From Andreprevotia lacus DSM 23236 (GTDB lineage: Bacteria > Pseudomonadota > Gammaproteobacteria > Burkholderiales > Chitinibacteraceae), in the NCBI RefSeq assembly GCF_900176275.1, contig NZ_FWXD01000009.1, positions 1 through 64,000 of the forward strand: a stretch of DNA of 64,000 nucleotides, in the 5' to 3' direction. Position numbers and translations under genes: made by a program. This document shows positions 18,129 to 26,865 of this stretch, in pieces; the stretch's first letter is position 1, and every line of letters begins with the position of its first letter. Under the pieces are notes generated by a model, which was given only the letters and a program-made list of their open reading frames with translations, was not told where the DNA came from and ran no database searches.

Positions 18129-19712
18129 ATGCCCCGCGCTTTTGCCGCCATTACCTTCACCGACAGCGTCAAGGCTGCACAGACGCGTTACCACAGCCGC
18201 GAAAGCAATCTGGGTTTCGAGCTGGCGGAAGACAGCCGCAGCGCGTTGACCGGGCGTGAGGCCGAGTTCATTGCCGAGCGTGACAGTTTTTACATGGCCA
18301 CGGTCAATGAGGATGGATGGCCCTATGTGCAACATCGTGGCGGCCCGGCCGGCTTTTTGAAGGTGCTGGATGCGCACACGCTGGGCTTTGCCGATTTCCG
18401 CGGCAACATGCAGTACCTGTCGGTGGGCAATTTGCAGGCGAACGACCGGGTGTCGTTGATCCTGATGGATTATCCCAATCGCCGCCGCCTGAAAATCTGG
18501 GGGCGGGTACAGATCGTGCACGAGATCGATGCCCCCGCACTGATTGCCGCGCTGGAAAGCCCGGCCTATCGCGCTCGCATCGAGCGCGCCATGGTCATCC
18601 GGGTCGAAGCGTGGGACTGGAATTGTCCGCAGCACATCACCCCGCGCTATACCGATGCGGATATCGAACAACTGCTGGCGCCGCTGCAGGCTGAACTTGC
18701 TGCCAGCAAGGCGCGGGCAGCGCCAGCACCGCTGACCAGCCTGGGGGAGGGTGAGCTGGCGCTGGTGATCAGCGGCATCCGCCAGCTGACGCCTCGCATC
18801 CGTGCGTATGAGCTGCGCCACCCGGACGGGCTGGCATTGCCCGAGGTCAGCGCTGGCGCACACCTCAAGCTGCCGGTGTTGCTGGGCAATGGCCAGCCAG
18901 GTCTGCGCCACTATTCAATCGCTTCGAATCCGGCGCGGCGCGACATTTACGAAGTCGCCGTGTTGCGCCATGACGATGGCGAGGGCGGTTCGCGGTTCGT
19001 GCACGAGCACTATCAGCTGGGCATGACGTTGCGCTGCGCACTGCCGCAAAACGATTTCAGCTTGGCCGAACAAACTGATGAAGCGGCCCCGCTCATCCTG
19101 ATTGCCGGTGGCATCGGCATTACGCCGATCAAGGCGATGGCGCAGACGCTGCTGGCGCAGGGACGGCCATTCCAGTTGCATTATGCGGCGCGCAGCCGCC
19201 GCGAGATGGCCTACGGTGATCGCTTGCAGCGTGATCTGGGCGAGCGGATCCGCTGCTACTTCAGTGAGGAGGGCGCGCGCATGGCGCTGGGCAATGTCCT
19301 GGCCGCCGTTCCCGATACACCCGGCATTTACGTGTGTGGTCCTGCCGGCCTGATCGACGCCGTGCGTGGTGCCGCAGCTCAGCTTGGGATTGTGGACGAG
19401 CGCATTCATTTCGAGCGTTTTGCCGCCGTCACCAGCGGGCAGGATAGGGCATTCGAGGTGGTATTGCGCCGCTCGCAGCGTGTTATTCCCGTTGCGGCGG
19501 ATCAGACGGTGCTGATGGCGGTGCAGGCGGCCGGCGTGGACGTCTTGTCCGACTGCGGTGTGGGCAATTGCGGTACCTGTGCCGTGAAGGTGCTCGCCGG
19601 CAAAGTCGAACACAGGGACAGTGCGCTCAGCCGTAACGAACGCGAGCGCGCCGGGTTGATGTGCATCTGCGTATCCCGGGCGCGCGGGCCGCGCCTCGAG
19701 CTGGATCTGTAA
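18129..19712 (+). CDS. Fusion of PNPOx-like flavin domain with ferredoxin-NAD reductase and 2Fe-2S ferredoxin
   Basis: A 527-residue fusion. Residues 1-200 form a pyridoxamine-phosphate-oxidase-like split barrel (FYMATVNEDGWPYVQHRGGP). Residues 220-430 are an FAD/NAD(P)H reductase domain (RHYSIASNP for FAD; LIAGGIGITPIKAM and YVCGPAGLID for NAD). Residues 440-527 are a plant-type ferredoxin with cysteines C476, C481 and C484 plus a fourth in MCICVS. Electrons could pass from NAD(P)H via FAD and 2Fe-2S to the N-terminal flavin site. The start at 18129 follows CAGGAG. The substrate is unknown. Confidence 0.88.
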   Translation: MPRAFAAITFTDSVKAAQTRYHSRESNLGFELAEDSRSALTGREAEFIAERDSFYMATVNEDGWPYVQHRGGPAGFLKVLDAHTLGFADFRGNMQYLSVGNLQANDRVSLILMDYPNRRRLKIWGRVQIVHEIDAPALIAALESPAYRARIERAMVIRVEAWDWNCPQHITPRYTDADIEQLLAPLQAELAASKARAAPAPLTSLGEGELALVISGIRQLTPRIRAYELRHPDGLALPEVSAGAHLKLPVLLGNGQPGLRHYSIASNPARRDIYEVAVLRHDDGEGGSRFVHEHYQLGMTLRCALPQNDFSLAEQTDEAAPLILIAGGIGITPIKAMAQTLLAQGRPFQLHYAARSRREMAYGDRLQRDLGERIRCYFSEEGARMALGNVLAAVPDTPGIYVCGPAGLIDAVRGAAAQLGIVDERIHFERFAAVTSGQDRAFEVVLRRSQRVIPVAADQTVLMAVQAAGVDVLSDCGVGNCGTCAVKVLAGKVEHRDSALSRNERERAGLMCICVSRARGPRLELDL

Positions 19713-19774
19713 CGCATTCCGCCAGACGGCGGAAGTCGACATGAACAATGGCCCGTCGGGGAGGAGGAGACGTG

Positions 19775-20395
19775 ATGATCAAACTGTATGAATTTGCCTT
19801 GTCGGGCAATTGCCACAAGGTGCGCCTGTTGTTATCGCTGCTGGGGGTGCCCTACGAGCGCATCGCGGTCGATGGCGCGGCGAAGCAACACAAGACGGCA
19901 ACCTTTCTGGCGATGAACCCGCTCGGCCAGGTGCCGGTGCTGGTCGATGGCGACGTCGTACTGCGCGACAGCCAGGCAATTCTGGTCTACCTCGCCCGCC
20001 GCTATGGCGGTGCGCACGCGCTGCACTGGTTGCCCGAAGCGCCGGCGGCGCTGGCAAACGTGATCGCCTGGCTTTCGGTTGCCAACAGTGAAGTCAGTCG
20101 CGGGCCTGCTGCGTTGCGCTTGCTGCACAAATGGGGACGCCCTGTGCCTCAGGCTGAGGCCGAGGCATTGACCCGGCAACTGCTGGACATGCTGGAGAGC
20201 CGGCTGCAAACGTCAAGCTGGCTGGCAAGCGAGCAGTTGAGCATCGCCGATATTGCGCTCTACCCCTATGTGGCGTTAGCCCCCGAGGGGCTGGTGGAGC
20301 TGGCCCGTTTTCCGGCCATTTGCGGCTGGCTGGCGCGCATTGAAGCACTGGATGGCTACGTGGCCATGCCGGGCATCCTTCCTCAGGTAGCGTGA
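19775..20395 (+). CDS. Glutathione S-transferase family protein
   Basis: A 206-residue GST. The N-terminal thioredoxin-like domain ([20 protein letters not shown]) places a serine/asparagine near the usual catalytic position. [13 protein letters not shown] and [15 protein letters not shown] form the glutathione site. The C-terminal helical domain has [12 protein letters not shown]. Start 19775 follows a GGAGGAGGAGA site. Its place in the LysR-linked cluster suggests conjugation or reduction of an electrophile. Confidence 0.9.
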   Translation: MIKLYEFALSGNCHKVRLLLSLLGVPYERIAVDGAAKQHKTATFLAMNPLGQVPVLVDGDVVLRDSQAILVYLARRYGGAHALHWLPEAPAALANVIAWLSVANSEVSRGPAALRLLHKWGRPVPQAEAEALTRQLLDMLESRLQTSSWLASEQLSIADIALYPYVALAPEGLVELARFPAICGWLARIEALDGYVAMPGILPQVA

Positions 20396-20427
20396 GCTGC
20401 CACATTGTTTCTGATCAGGAGCGCTGT

Positions 20428-20898
20428 ATGACTACCCTTCGTCCCCCTTTGCCACCCTTTTCGTTTGAAACAGCCGTGCAGAAGGTGCGGCTGGCCGAAG
20501 ACGGCTGGAACTCGCGTGATCCGCAACGCGTCGCGCTGGCGTATACCGAAGACAGCCAATGGCGCAACCGCCATGAGTTTCCGCGTGGCCGGACAGAAAT
20601 CGTCACCTTCCTCACCCGCAAATGGCAGCGTGAGCACGAGTATCGGCTGATCAAAGAGTTGTGGGCTTTTGACGGCCACCGCATTGCGGTGCGTTTTGCC
20701 TATGAGTGGCACGATGATGCCGGGCAATGGTATCGCTCGTACGGCAATGAAAACTGGGAATTCGACGCGCAAGGCTTGATGCAGCAACGCTTCGCCAGCA
20801 TCAACGACCTGCCCATCAGCGACGCCGACCGCCTGTTCCACTGGCCGCAGGGTCGGCGCCCCGATGACCATCCAGGCTTGAGCGCGCTGGGCTTGTAG
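20428..20898 (+). CDS. DUF1348 / NTF2-like protein
   Basis: A 156-residue protein with the family features [26 protein letters not shown], a segment [19 protein letters not shown] and the C-terminal [11 protein letters not shown]. The fold is NTF2-like. Members are common in environmental proteobacteria, and their function is unknown. A CAGGAG site precedes the ATG. It ends the LysR-linked cluster; a short GC hairpin without a T-run (20906-20921) follows. Confidence 0.85.
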   Translation: MTTLRPPLPPFSFETAVQKVRLAEDGWNSRDPQRVALAYTEDSQWRNRHEFPRGRTEIVTFLTRKWQREHEYRLIKELWAFDGHRIAVRFAYEWHDDAGQWYRSYGNENWEFDAQGLMQQRFASINDLPISDADRLFHWPQGRRPDDHPGLSALGL

Positions 20899-20926
20899 CC
20901 GCTAAGGGGGCTTGCGCCCCCTGGCA

Positions 20927-21985
20927 TCATTCGCCGGCTTGCCAGGCGGCATCGCTCTGCAGTGCGCGCAATTCCTGTTGCCCATCTGGGGTAAACGGAT
21001 GCAGATGGTCAAGGAACTGGCGGCTGGCCGCCGCCCACGAGTAACGCTCGGCAAAGCGGCGTACTTCCTCGCGGTCGATTTTCAGTGCGTCGATGCAGGC
21101 TTGCTGCAGGTCGTGCTTGAGCGCGCCCGGGCCGTCTTCGCCGATCACGTCGATCGGCCCGGTGACCGGGTAGGCTGCCACCGGGCAGCCGCAGGCCATG
21201 GCCTCCAGCAGCACCAGACCGAAGGTATCTGTCTTGCTGGGGAACACGAACACGTCGGCCGAGTTGTAGACCTCGGCCAGTTCGGGCTGGCTCAGTACGC
21301 CCAGCCAGCTCACGTTCGGGTACTTGGTACGCAGCGCGGCAGCGGCCGGGCCATCGCCACATACCCATTTGGAACCGGGCAGATCGAGTTCAAGAAAGGC
21401 TTCGACGTTCTTTTCCACCGCCACGCGGCCGACGTAGACGAAGATGGGGCGGCGCGTCTGCAGTTTTTCGCGGCCGCCCGGCTTGAACAGATCGAGATCG
21501 ACGCCGCGCGACCACATCACCACCTTCTTGAAGCCGCGCGCTTCCAGATCACGCACCACCACCTTGGTCGGCGCCATCACGGCTTCGGCTGCGTTGTGGA
21601 AATTGGCCAGCCACTTGTAGGTCCACGACAGCGGAATGCCAAAGCGCAGCTGCACGTATTCCGGAAAGCGCGAGTGATACGCGGTGGTGAACGGGAGCTT
21701 GTTCTTGAGGCAATACTTGCGCGCAGCCAGGCCCAATGGGCCTTCGGTGGCAATGTGGATGGCATCGGGCTTGAAGGTTTCGATGCGTGCGGCAATTTTT
21801 CTGCCCGGCCGCCACGACAGCCGGATTTCCGGATAAGTGGGGCAGGGGAAGGTCTTGAATTCCTTGGGGCTGATCAGGTCTACCGCGTGACCGAGCTTTT
21901 CCAGCTCGGCACGTGTTTGCTTGAGCGTGCGTACCACGCCGTTGACTTGCGGTTCCCAGGCATCGGTCACGATCAGGATTTTCAT
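20927..21985 (-). CDS. Glycosyltransferase family 4-type
   Basis: A 352-residue GT-B glycosyltransferase. Markers are the N-terminal TDAWEPQVNGVVRTL, GVDLDLFKPG, VGRVAVEKN (donor binding) and the PSKTDTFGLVLLEAMACGCPV segment with the EX7E motif. It resembles the mannosyltransferase group that modifies glycolipids. Its start overlaps the stop of the LpxH-like phosphoesterase by ATGA, a pairing often seen in beta- and gammaproteobacteria. A role in envelope glycolipid synthesis is inferred. Confidence 0.88.
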   Translation of the reverse strand: MKILIVTDAWEPQVNGVVRTLKQTRAELEKLGHAVDLISPKEFKTFPCPTYPEIRLSWRPGRKIAARIETFKPDAIHIATEGPLGLAARKYCLKNKLPFTTAYHSRFPEYVQLRFGIPLSWTYKWLANFHNAAEAVMAPTKVVVRDLEARGFKKVVMWSRGVDLDLFKPGGREKLQTRRPIFVYVGRVAVEKNVEAFLELDLPGSKWVCGDGPAAAALRTKYPNVSWLGVLSQPELAEVYNSADVFVFPSKTDTFGLVLLEAMACGCPVAAYPVTGPIDVIGEDGPGALKHDLQQACIDALKIDREEVRRFAERYSWAAASRQFLDHLHPFTPDGQQELRALQSDAAWQAGE

Positions 21986-22800
21986 GCGGCAATTCCCACG
22001 GGGTTGGTAGCGGTTGGTGTCGCGGCAGCCGGAACGGTCTGCTGCTCGGTATAGAACTTCTGCCAGGTGACGATTTCCAGCTCGCCGCTGGCGTGTTCCA
22101 CCAGCGCGGTCAGGCTTTCCACCCAGTCTCCGTCGTTGCAATAGAGAATGCCGCCGATGTCGCGCATCTCGGCCTTGTGGATGTGGCCACAGATCACGCC
22201 ATCCAGATTGAGGTGGCGTGCCTCGGCCGCCACGGCCTCCTCGAACTTGCCGACGAAGCTCACGGCGGTTTTCACTTTCAGCTTGAGGTATTGCGACAGC
22301 GACCAGTAGCCCAGCCCCAGCCGGGCGCGGGCGCGGTTGAACCAGTGGTTGAGCTTGAGGGTGAAGCCGTACAGCCGGTCGCCGACGATGGCCAGCCATT
22401 TGGCGCACTGCACCACGCCGTCGAATTTGTCGCCGTGCAGCACCAGGAAGCGGCGGCCGTCGGCGGTGGTGTGGATCACTTCGTCCTCGATGCGGATATC
22501 ACCGAACATCAGGCCCAGGAACTGCCGTGCGCCTTCGTCGTGATTGCCCGGCACATAGGTCACGTGCGTGCCCTTGCGCGCCTTGCGCAGCACCTTCTGG
22601 ATCACGTCGTTGTGGCTTTGCTTCCAGTACCAGTTGCGCTTGAGCGCCCAGCCGTCAATGATGTCGCCGACCAGATAAAGGTACTCACAGTCGGTATGCT
22701 TGAGAAAATCGAGCAGATAGTCCGCCTGGCAGCCCGAGGTGCCCAGGTGAACGTCGGAAATCCAGATACTGCGGAACTTGAGTGGCGTGTCTTCGCTCAT
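21982..22800 (-). CDS. LpxH-like metallophosphoesterase (UDP-2,3-diacylglucosamine diphosphatase family)
   Basis: A 272-residue calcineurin-like phosphoesterase. The metal-binding motifs appear in order: SDVHLGT, GDIIDGW, GNHDE, LHGDKFD and GHIHKAE. It belongs to the group annotated as UDP-2,3-diacylglucosamine diphosphatase, distinct from canonical LpxH; another LpxH may exist elsewhere. Start 22800 is the last ATG before the conserved core. It is translationally coupled to the glycosyltransferase. Confidence 0.85.
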   Translation of the reverse strand: MSEDTPLKFRSIWISDVHLGTSGCQADYLLDFLKHTDCEYLYLVGDIIDGWALKRNWYWKQSHNDVIQKVLRKARKGTHVTYVPGNHDEGARQFLGLMFGDIRIEDEVIHTTADGRRFLVLHGDKFDGVVQCAKWLAIVGDRLYGFTLKLNHWFNRARARLGLGYWSLSQYLKLKVKTAVSFVGKFEEAVAAEARHLNLDGVICGHIHKAEMRDIGGILYCNDGDWVESLTALVEHASGELEIVTWQKFYTEQQTVPAAATPTATNPVGIAA

Positions 22801-22966
22801 GCCTGTCTCGTGGTGGTCAACTCGCTGTAACGTAGCCCAGCTGTGTGACGCTTCCACGACAAATCAAAGTCGATTTGATGACACCCGCCCGCCGGTCGGC
22901 GCTCGCCAGCAAACGCGCAGCCCGGTAGGATTCCGGCTTTGCAATCAGCATGTTGTATTCCTGCCC

Positions 22967-23179
22967 ATGTCAGCCAATTCCCGCCCCGATTCCCCCTGCG
23001 TTGCCATCTGCTCCACTGCACTGGGTGACGATATTTGCCGGGGTTGCGGCCGTACTTTCTTTGAGGTCGCCAACTGGGTGGCCATGAGCACGGCGGAAAA
23101 AGACGAAGTCTGGCAGCGGCTGGAGCAGCACTGGGCCACGCAAGGCCTGCCGCCGCCCTGGCTGGCTCGCGGCCGTTAA
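22967..23179 (+). CDS. DUF1289 small cysteine-rich protein
   Basis: A 70-residue protein with the DUF1289 pattern: SPCVAICSTA, DICRGCGRTF and a C-terminal tryptophan-rich WVAMSTAEKDEVWQRL. The four cysteines probably bind zinc or an Fe-S cluster. Function is unknown. It stands alone, divergent from the phosphoesterase and upstream of tRNA-Leu. Confidence 0.85.
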   Translation: MSANSRPDSPCVAICSTALGDDICRGCGRTFFEVANWVAMSTAEKDEVWQRLEQHWATQGLPPPWLARGR

Positions 23180-23315
23180 ACCTGCCCACGATCTGGCTGC
23201 GAGGGGCTGATCGGGGATCATGTGCCGCTCGAAATCCTCATGTACCAGAGTACATTCCGGTTTCTGCGCTGCGCTTCACCCCGCTAAGCAGCCTCTCGCC
23301 GAGATCGTGAACAGG

Positions 23316-23345
23316 TTCGCCGCCGCTGGTGCAAGCTGCTAGAAT
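23316..23345 (+). promoter_or_regulatory. Likely promoter of tRNA-Leu
   Basis: TAGAAT (23340-23345) is placed 10 bp before the tRNA. A weak TTCGCC (23316-23321) lies 18 bp upstream of it as the -35 element. Confidence 0.4.
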
Positions 23346-23355
23346 GCGCACCCCT

Positions 23356-23440
23356 GCCCCGATGGTGAAATTGGTAGACACAAGGGACTTAAAATCCCTC
23401 GACTTCGGTTGTGCCGGTTCGACCCCGGCTCGGGGCACCA
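23356..23440 (+). tRNA. tRNA-Leu (UAA), prophage attachment target
   Basis: An 85-nt class II tRNA with acceptor stem GCCCCGA/TCGGGGC, a long variable arm and encoded CCA. The anticodon loop CTTAAAA gives TAA. The prophage has integrated into its 3' part, which is rebuilt by the phage-borne copy, so the gene remains intact. Confidence 0.97.
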
Positions 23441-23441
23441 C
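23385..23441 (+). repeat. attL, 57-bp direct repeat within tRNA-Leu
   Basis: It starts in the anticodon stem and extends to one base past the CCA end. It is identical to 59553-59609; the bases on each side differ, which defines the repeat edges. Confidence 0.93.
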
Positions 23442-23497
23442 TGTATAATCAGTGACTTAGCGCAGTTTTTCCTGACGAAACAACTTGCGCGAATATT

Positions 23498-23522
23498 TTT
23501 TTGTTGCAACTTGCAACAAAAA
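23498..23522. repeat. Perfect 12-bp inverted repeat
   Basis: Arms TTTTTGTTGCAA and its complement flank a single C, 57 bp inside attL. It could be a binding site for integrase, a directionality factor or repressor. Confidence 0.5.
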
Positions 23523-23531
23523 TCCGAAAAC

Positions 23532-23555
23532 AGCCCGGCATTGCCGGGCTTTTTC
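23532..23555 (+). terminator. Terminator downstream of tRNA-Leu, supplied by the phage
   Basis: AGCCCGG/CCGGGCT pairs around CATTG and is followed by five T residues. It probably replaces the original tRNA terminator, which now lies beyond attR. Confidence 0.7.
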
Positions 23556-23748
23556 ATGCGCGTGGTTTGCAGAAAATGCCCCAAGTTTTGGGCCGCGTGT
23601 GAAGCCTTCCCGGGCCTGCATGGAAACTGCATGACTCTGCAAGATTCTGCGTGATTTTCTGGTGCGGAGAATCGGTCGCCTAGCCTGCGTGCTTGCTGGA
23701 TTTCTCCGGGCCGCCTGACCGCATGAAAAGCATCCCATTTAGCGGGCA

Positions 23749-23771
23749 GGCGTGGAGGGGAGACGACTGCG
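23749..23771. other. Candidate cos site
   Basis: GGCGTGGAGGGGAGACGACTG and following bases resemble the P2 cohesive-end sequence as I remember it (GGCGAGGCGGGGAAAGCAC), at the same map position next to gene Q. Recall of the P2 sequence has not been verified. Confidence 0.45.
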
Positions 23772-23877
23772 ACCGCGCGGCGGCGAATCTTACGATTTTT
23801 CGCAAAAATGGCTTATTTCTTACGGTTTGGCATGGCCGCGCTGCGCTGCTGATCGAGGTATGAGAGAGCCACAAAGC

Positions 23878-23908
23878 AAAACGGCGAGCCATGCATGCTC
23901 GCCGTTTT
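23878..23908 (-). terminator. Terminator of the leftward Q-P operon
   Basis: A perfect 12-bp stem (23878-23889 with 23897-23908) with A4/T4 ends lies 16 bp past the portal gene stop on the minus strand. Confidence 0.8.
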
Positions 23909-23924
23909 CGTTGGGGCGGCCAGG

Positions 23925-24962
23925 TCAGCCGGTGGGTGTGTCTGCCAAGGCATAAGGCTTGAAGCGGATGACCTCTTCGCCCAGCCAGTCATTCAGCTCC
24001 ATGAAGCGCGCTTGCAGCGGGGCAATCTCGTTGCGGTTGAATACATCCGCTGCTGCGGCCGGCGAGCCAAAGCCGCCGGTGTTCGTCGGGATGATGCCCA
24101 TCAGCACGGGCGGCACGCGATGCGCGGCGAGCTGGTCGTCGCGGGTGGTGTTCTTGATGTTCAAGAACTCGTCCTTGGCCGCCACCTCGCTGATGGGGAT
24201 CAGCTGGATACCGTCCTTCTTGCCGCCCGGGGCATACACCAGCAGGTTGCGGAAGTTGCCCGGCCCCTTGGAGTTTTTCAAGGCGGTGCGCATGTTGTCG
24301 ATATCGTCGTTGTTCTGCACCGTGTCGGTCATGTACAGAATGAAGCCCGCATGGTTGCCGTTCTTGTAGTACCGGCGACGAAACAGCGTGGCCGACTCGT
24401 TCAGCCAGGCAGAGTTGAGCGCGCTGAGGTATTCCGGCAGCCCGTACACCTCTTGATCGATATCGTGCTCCATCAGGTGGAACACCTCGCCGCGCTCGAA
24501 CTCGTGCTCGTCCCGCCCATTGGGCACGTAAAAGTAACGATCCAGGTCAACGCCCCGGCGCGTGTATTTGGCCAGCGAGCATTTCATGCTGATCGTTCGC
24601 CCGGTCACGGCCCGGCGCCGTTCAAGGTAGGCATTGCCGAACACGATGTAATCCAGCGCAGCGCGCGCGAATTCGCCGCGCGGCAGCAGCGGGTGGGGGA
24701 TGTAGCTGCTCACCAGCACGTTGCGTTTCACGTAGATCGGCGAGCTGTGGTGCGGCGTCGCGCGAAAGCTCTTGGCCAGCCCGTCGAGCGACAACGGCGG
24801 TTCGTACCAGCGCCCGTTGCTCATGCACTCCAGGTAATCGAGGATGCCGCGCCGGTCGAGCACCGCCTCGGGGTCGCCAAAGGTGAACATTTCCAGACCA
24901 CCGCCAGCCCCGACCGGCGGCGGCTCATCTTGGCTTAGCGGGTAATTCGTCATCCTTTCCAT
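23925..24962 (-). CDS. Phage portal protein (P2 gpQ family)
   Basis: A 345-residue portal that forms the dodecameric DNA channel at the capsid vertex. Typical stretches are FTFGDPEAVLDRR near the start, YYKNGNHAGFILYM, and the C-terminal PVLMGIIPTNTGGFG. Length agrees with P2 gpQ. The start at 24962 has GGAG eight bases upstream and overlaps the terminase stop in TGATG; an ATG at 24953 has poor spacing. Confidence 0.95.
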   Translation of the reverse strand: MERMTNYPLSQDEPPPVGAGGGLEMFTFGDPEAVLDRRGILDYLECMSNGRWYEPPLSLDGLAKSFRATPHHSSPIYVKRNVLVSSYIPHPLLPRGEFARAALDYIVFGNAYLERRRAVTGRTISMKCSLAKYTRRGVDLDRYFYVPNGRDEHEFERGEVFHLMEHDIDQEVYGLPEYLSALNSAWLNESATLFRRRYYKNGNHAGFILYMTDTVQNNDDIDNMRTALKNSKGPGNFRNLLVYAPGGKKDGIQLIPISEVAAKDEFLNIKNTTRDDQLAAHRVPPVLMGIIPTNTGGFGSPAAAADVFNRNEIAPLQARFMELNDWLGEEVIRFKPYALADTPTG

Positions 24963-26722
24963 CAACACATCTCCATGAAACTTTGGTTGGTCGCCGTCGC
25001 GCCCTCAAGCGGCTCATGCAACAGCGCATGCATGCAAGCCCAAGCAAGGTCGGCATGCCCGGATTCATCGCGCCCGGCTTCATAGGTCACCTGCCGGCCG
25101 CTGGCAGTCATCGTTTTGCGGATCGCCATGAACGCTTGCGCCAGGTCAGACCACCCGGCATCGAACTCAAGGCGGCCCTTGCTGATGACGTCATACGCTT
25201 TGAGCACCAGCCGCCCCTTTACTTCGGGCGAGTAGCTGATCTGCTCGGTGCCCGGGAAGAACTGCCGCACCAACTGGTAAACGCCTTGGCCGATCCCGGT
25301 CGCATCAATACCGATGTAGGCCACGTTGTAGCGCCGGCAGATGGCCCGGATGGCCTCGGCCTGCGCCTGAAAATCCATGCCGCGCCACTGGTGCTTTTCC
25401 AGCGCACGAAACTTGCCGCCAGGCACCAGCGGCGGCGCCAGCACCACCAGCCCGGCGCTATCACCGGTCAGCGACGGGTCGTAGCCCAGCCATACCGGCC
25501 GCTCACCAAACGGGCGCCCGGCAAACGGCTTGAAGTCGCTCCATACGTCCCATGCATCGACCATGCCGCGCTGCAGCAGCGCCAGCGGAAACACCGACGC
25601 GGTGTCGTCGATGAAATTGCACATCAGCAGGTTGTCGAACTCATCCGGGCTGTATTCGTAGGCCCGCAGTTCCTCGATGTCGAACAGATCGCACCCGCCG
25701 CGCTCGGCATCCAGAATCGTGACCACCTGCCGCCAAATCTTGTCGGCGCAGTGCACACCGTTGGCCAGAAACTGGGGCGTCACATTGAAAGTGGCTTGTT
25801 CCCGCTTGGCCCGGCGCTTGTTGAACTGGTCGCCGTTCCAGAACGGGTAGGCTTCATGGGTGATGCTCGAAGGCGTCGAGAAATAGGTCTTGCGCCACTG
25901 CTTGTGCAGCGCCATCCCCGATGCCACCTTGTTCAGCTCGGTAAACTTGTTCGTCCAGAAGAATTCGTCGAAGTAGAAATTGCCGTGATAGCCCTGCGCC
26001 GTGCGGGCATTGGTGCCAAGGAAATACAGGTGCGCACCGTTGTCCAAAACGATGGGGTCGCCGGTCAGGTCAACGCCGGCGGCTTCGCGGGCAAACTGAA
26101 TGATGTACTGCTTGAAAACGTGCGCCTGCGATTTGGAAGCGGATAGAAAAATCTGATTCCGCCCGGTCTGGATCGCATCGACCAGCGCCTCACGGGCGAA
26201 GTACCAGGTCGCTCCGATCTGGCGGGATTTCAGAATCATGCGGGTGCGCTGGTTGGCGTTGTCGAACCACGCGCGCTGATAGTCGAACAGCGAATCGCGG
26301 AACGCATCGACCAGCTTTTCGCCCTGATCCTCGTCGAACACGTTGCGTGCCGGCTTCTGCTTTGGCCCGGCATTGCGCGCCGCGATGTTCGGGTTGAGAT
26401 CGGTTTCACTGCCGCCGCCGCTATATCGGCGTACCCTCGCCACTCGCTCAATCTGCCGGCCCAGCAAGTCGATTTCCTTGAAGTCACCCCCGGTCTTGCT
26501 CTCCTTCATGATGAGCTGGGTCAGCCGTGCCTCAAGGGCAAAATCCACCCGGTCTATGGGGGCGGCATCGTCCCAGCGGTCGCGCTTCTTCCAGCTATCC
26601 AGCGTGCCGCGCGGGGTCTGGGTCAGCTCGGCAATCTGCGCGATGCTGAACCCCTGCCAGTACAACCCGCGAGCCTGTCGGCGCGGGTCTGATTCGATGA
26701 TCGGTTCGGCTATTGTCGTCAT
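24962..26722 (-). CDS. Terminase large (ATPase) subunit, P2 gpP family
   Basis: A 586-residue packaging motor. The N-terminus has a helix-turn-helix (ARGLYWQGFSIAQIAELTQT). The ATPase part has a Walker-A-like KSRQIGATWYFA and a Walker B in FYFDEFFW, and the C-terminal nuclease part contains IGIDATGIGQG. It works with the endonuclease subunit gpM at cos. The start at 26722 matches the length of P2 gpP; longer in-frame starts run into the promoter region. Confidence 0.95.
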   Translation of the reverse strand: MTTIAEPIIESDPRRQARGLYWQGFSIAQIAELTQTPRGTLDSWKKRDRWDDAAPIDRVDFALEARLTQLIMKESKTGGDFKEIDLLGRQIERVARVRRYSGGGSETDLNPNIAARNAGPKQKPARNVFDEDQGEKLVDAFRDSLFDYQRAWFDNANQRTRMILKSRQIGATWYFAREALVDAIQTGRNQIFLSASKSQAHVFKQYIIQFAREAAGVDLTGDPIVLDNGAHLYFLGTNARTAQGYHGNFYFDEFFWTNKFTELNKVASGMALHKQWRKTYFSTPSSITHEAYPFWNGDQFNKRRAKREQATFNVTPQFLANGVHCADKIWRQVVTILDAERGGCDLFDIEELRAYEYSPDEFDNLLMCNFIDDTASVFPLALLQRGMVDAWDVWSDFKPFAGRPFGERPVWLGYDPSLTGDSAGLVVLAPPLVPGGKFRALEKHQWRGMDFQAQAEAIRAICRRYNVAYIGIDATGIGQGVYQLVRQFFPGTEQISYSPEVKGRLVLKAYDVISKGRLEFDAGWSDLAQAFMAIRKTMTASGRQVTYEAGRDESGHADLAWACMHALLHEPLEGATATNQSFMEMC

Positions 26723-26865
26723 GCCCAGATGATGGGGTGCCCCACGCGCGCGGGCAGTCGGCCCGCTGCGTGCCGGCGGGTGGCACAACAGCCCGCGATT
26801 GCCCGGCACCCCGCAATGTCACGACCATGCAGCTATCACTTGCGCAACCGCAGAGAGCTGCCAGC
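26723..26865. promoter_or_regulatory. Divergent late promoter region between P and O
   Basis: This 143-bp gap corresponds to the P2 PP/PO promoters. On the plus strand it has ACAACA (26785-26790) followed 11 bp later by CCCGGC (26802-26807), matching the motif found before V and FI. On the minus strand an alternating CG tract (26743-26754) faces gene P. These probably bind the Ogr-type activator. Confidence 0.55.

Larger units (their letters stand above)
23442..23924. other. Left-end non-coding region of the prophage
   Basis: No gene is seen in these 483 bases between attL and the portal gene. They hold a 25-bp perfect inverted repeat (23498-23522), a terminator (23532-23555), a cos-like sequence (23749-23771) and the terminator of the Q-P operon (23878-23908). 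Confidence 0.7.

Noticed and set aside
20905-20921. Terminator after the DUF1348 gene
   Set aside because: A GGGGGC/GCCCCC hairpin is present but has no T-run, so intrinsic termination is doubtful.
20912-22054. 380-codon plus-strand frame across the glycosyltransferase
   Set aside because: It is antisense to a gene with clear GT-B motifs and shows no recognisable protein pattern.
23238-23632. Minus-strand frames across tRNA-Leu with a sequence like VPRAGVEPAQPKSRDFKS
   Set aside because: This is the well-known spurious translation of the antisense of tRNA genes; the same frame appears at attR.
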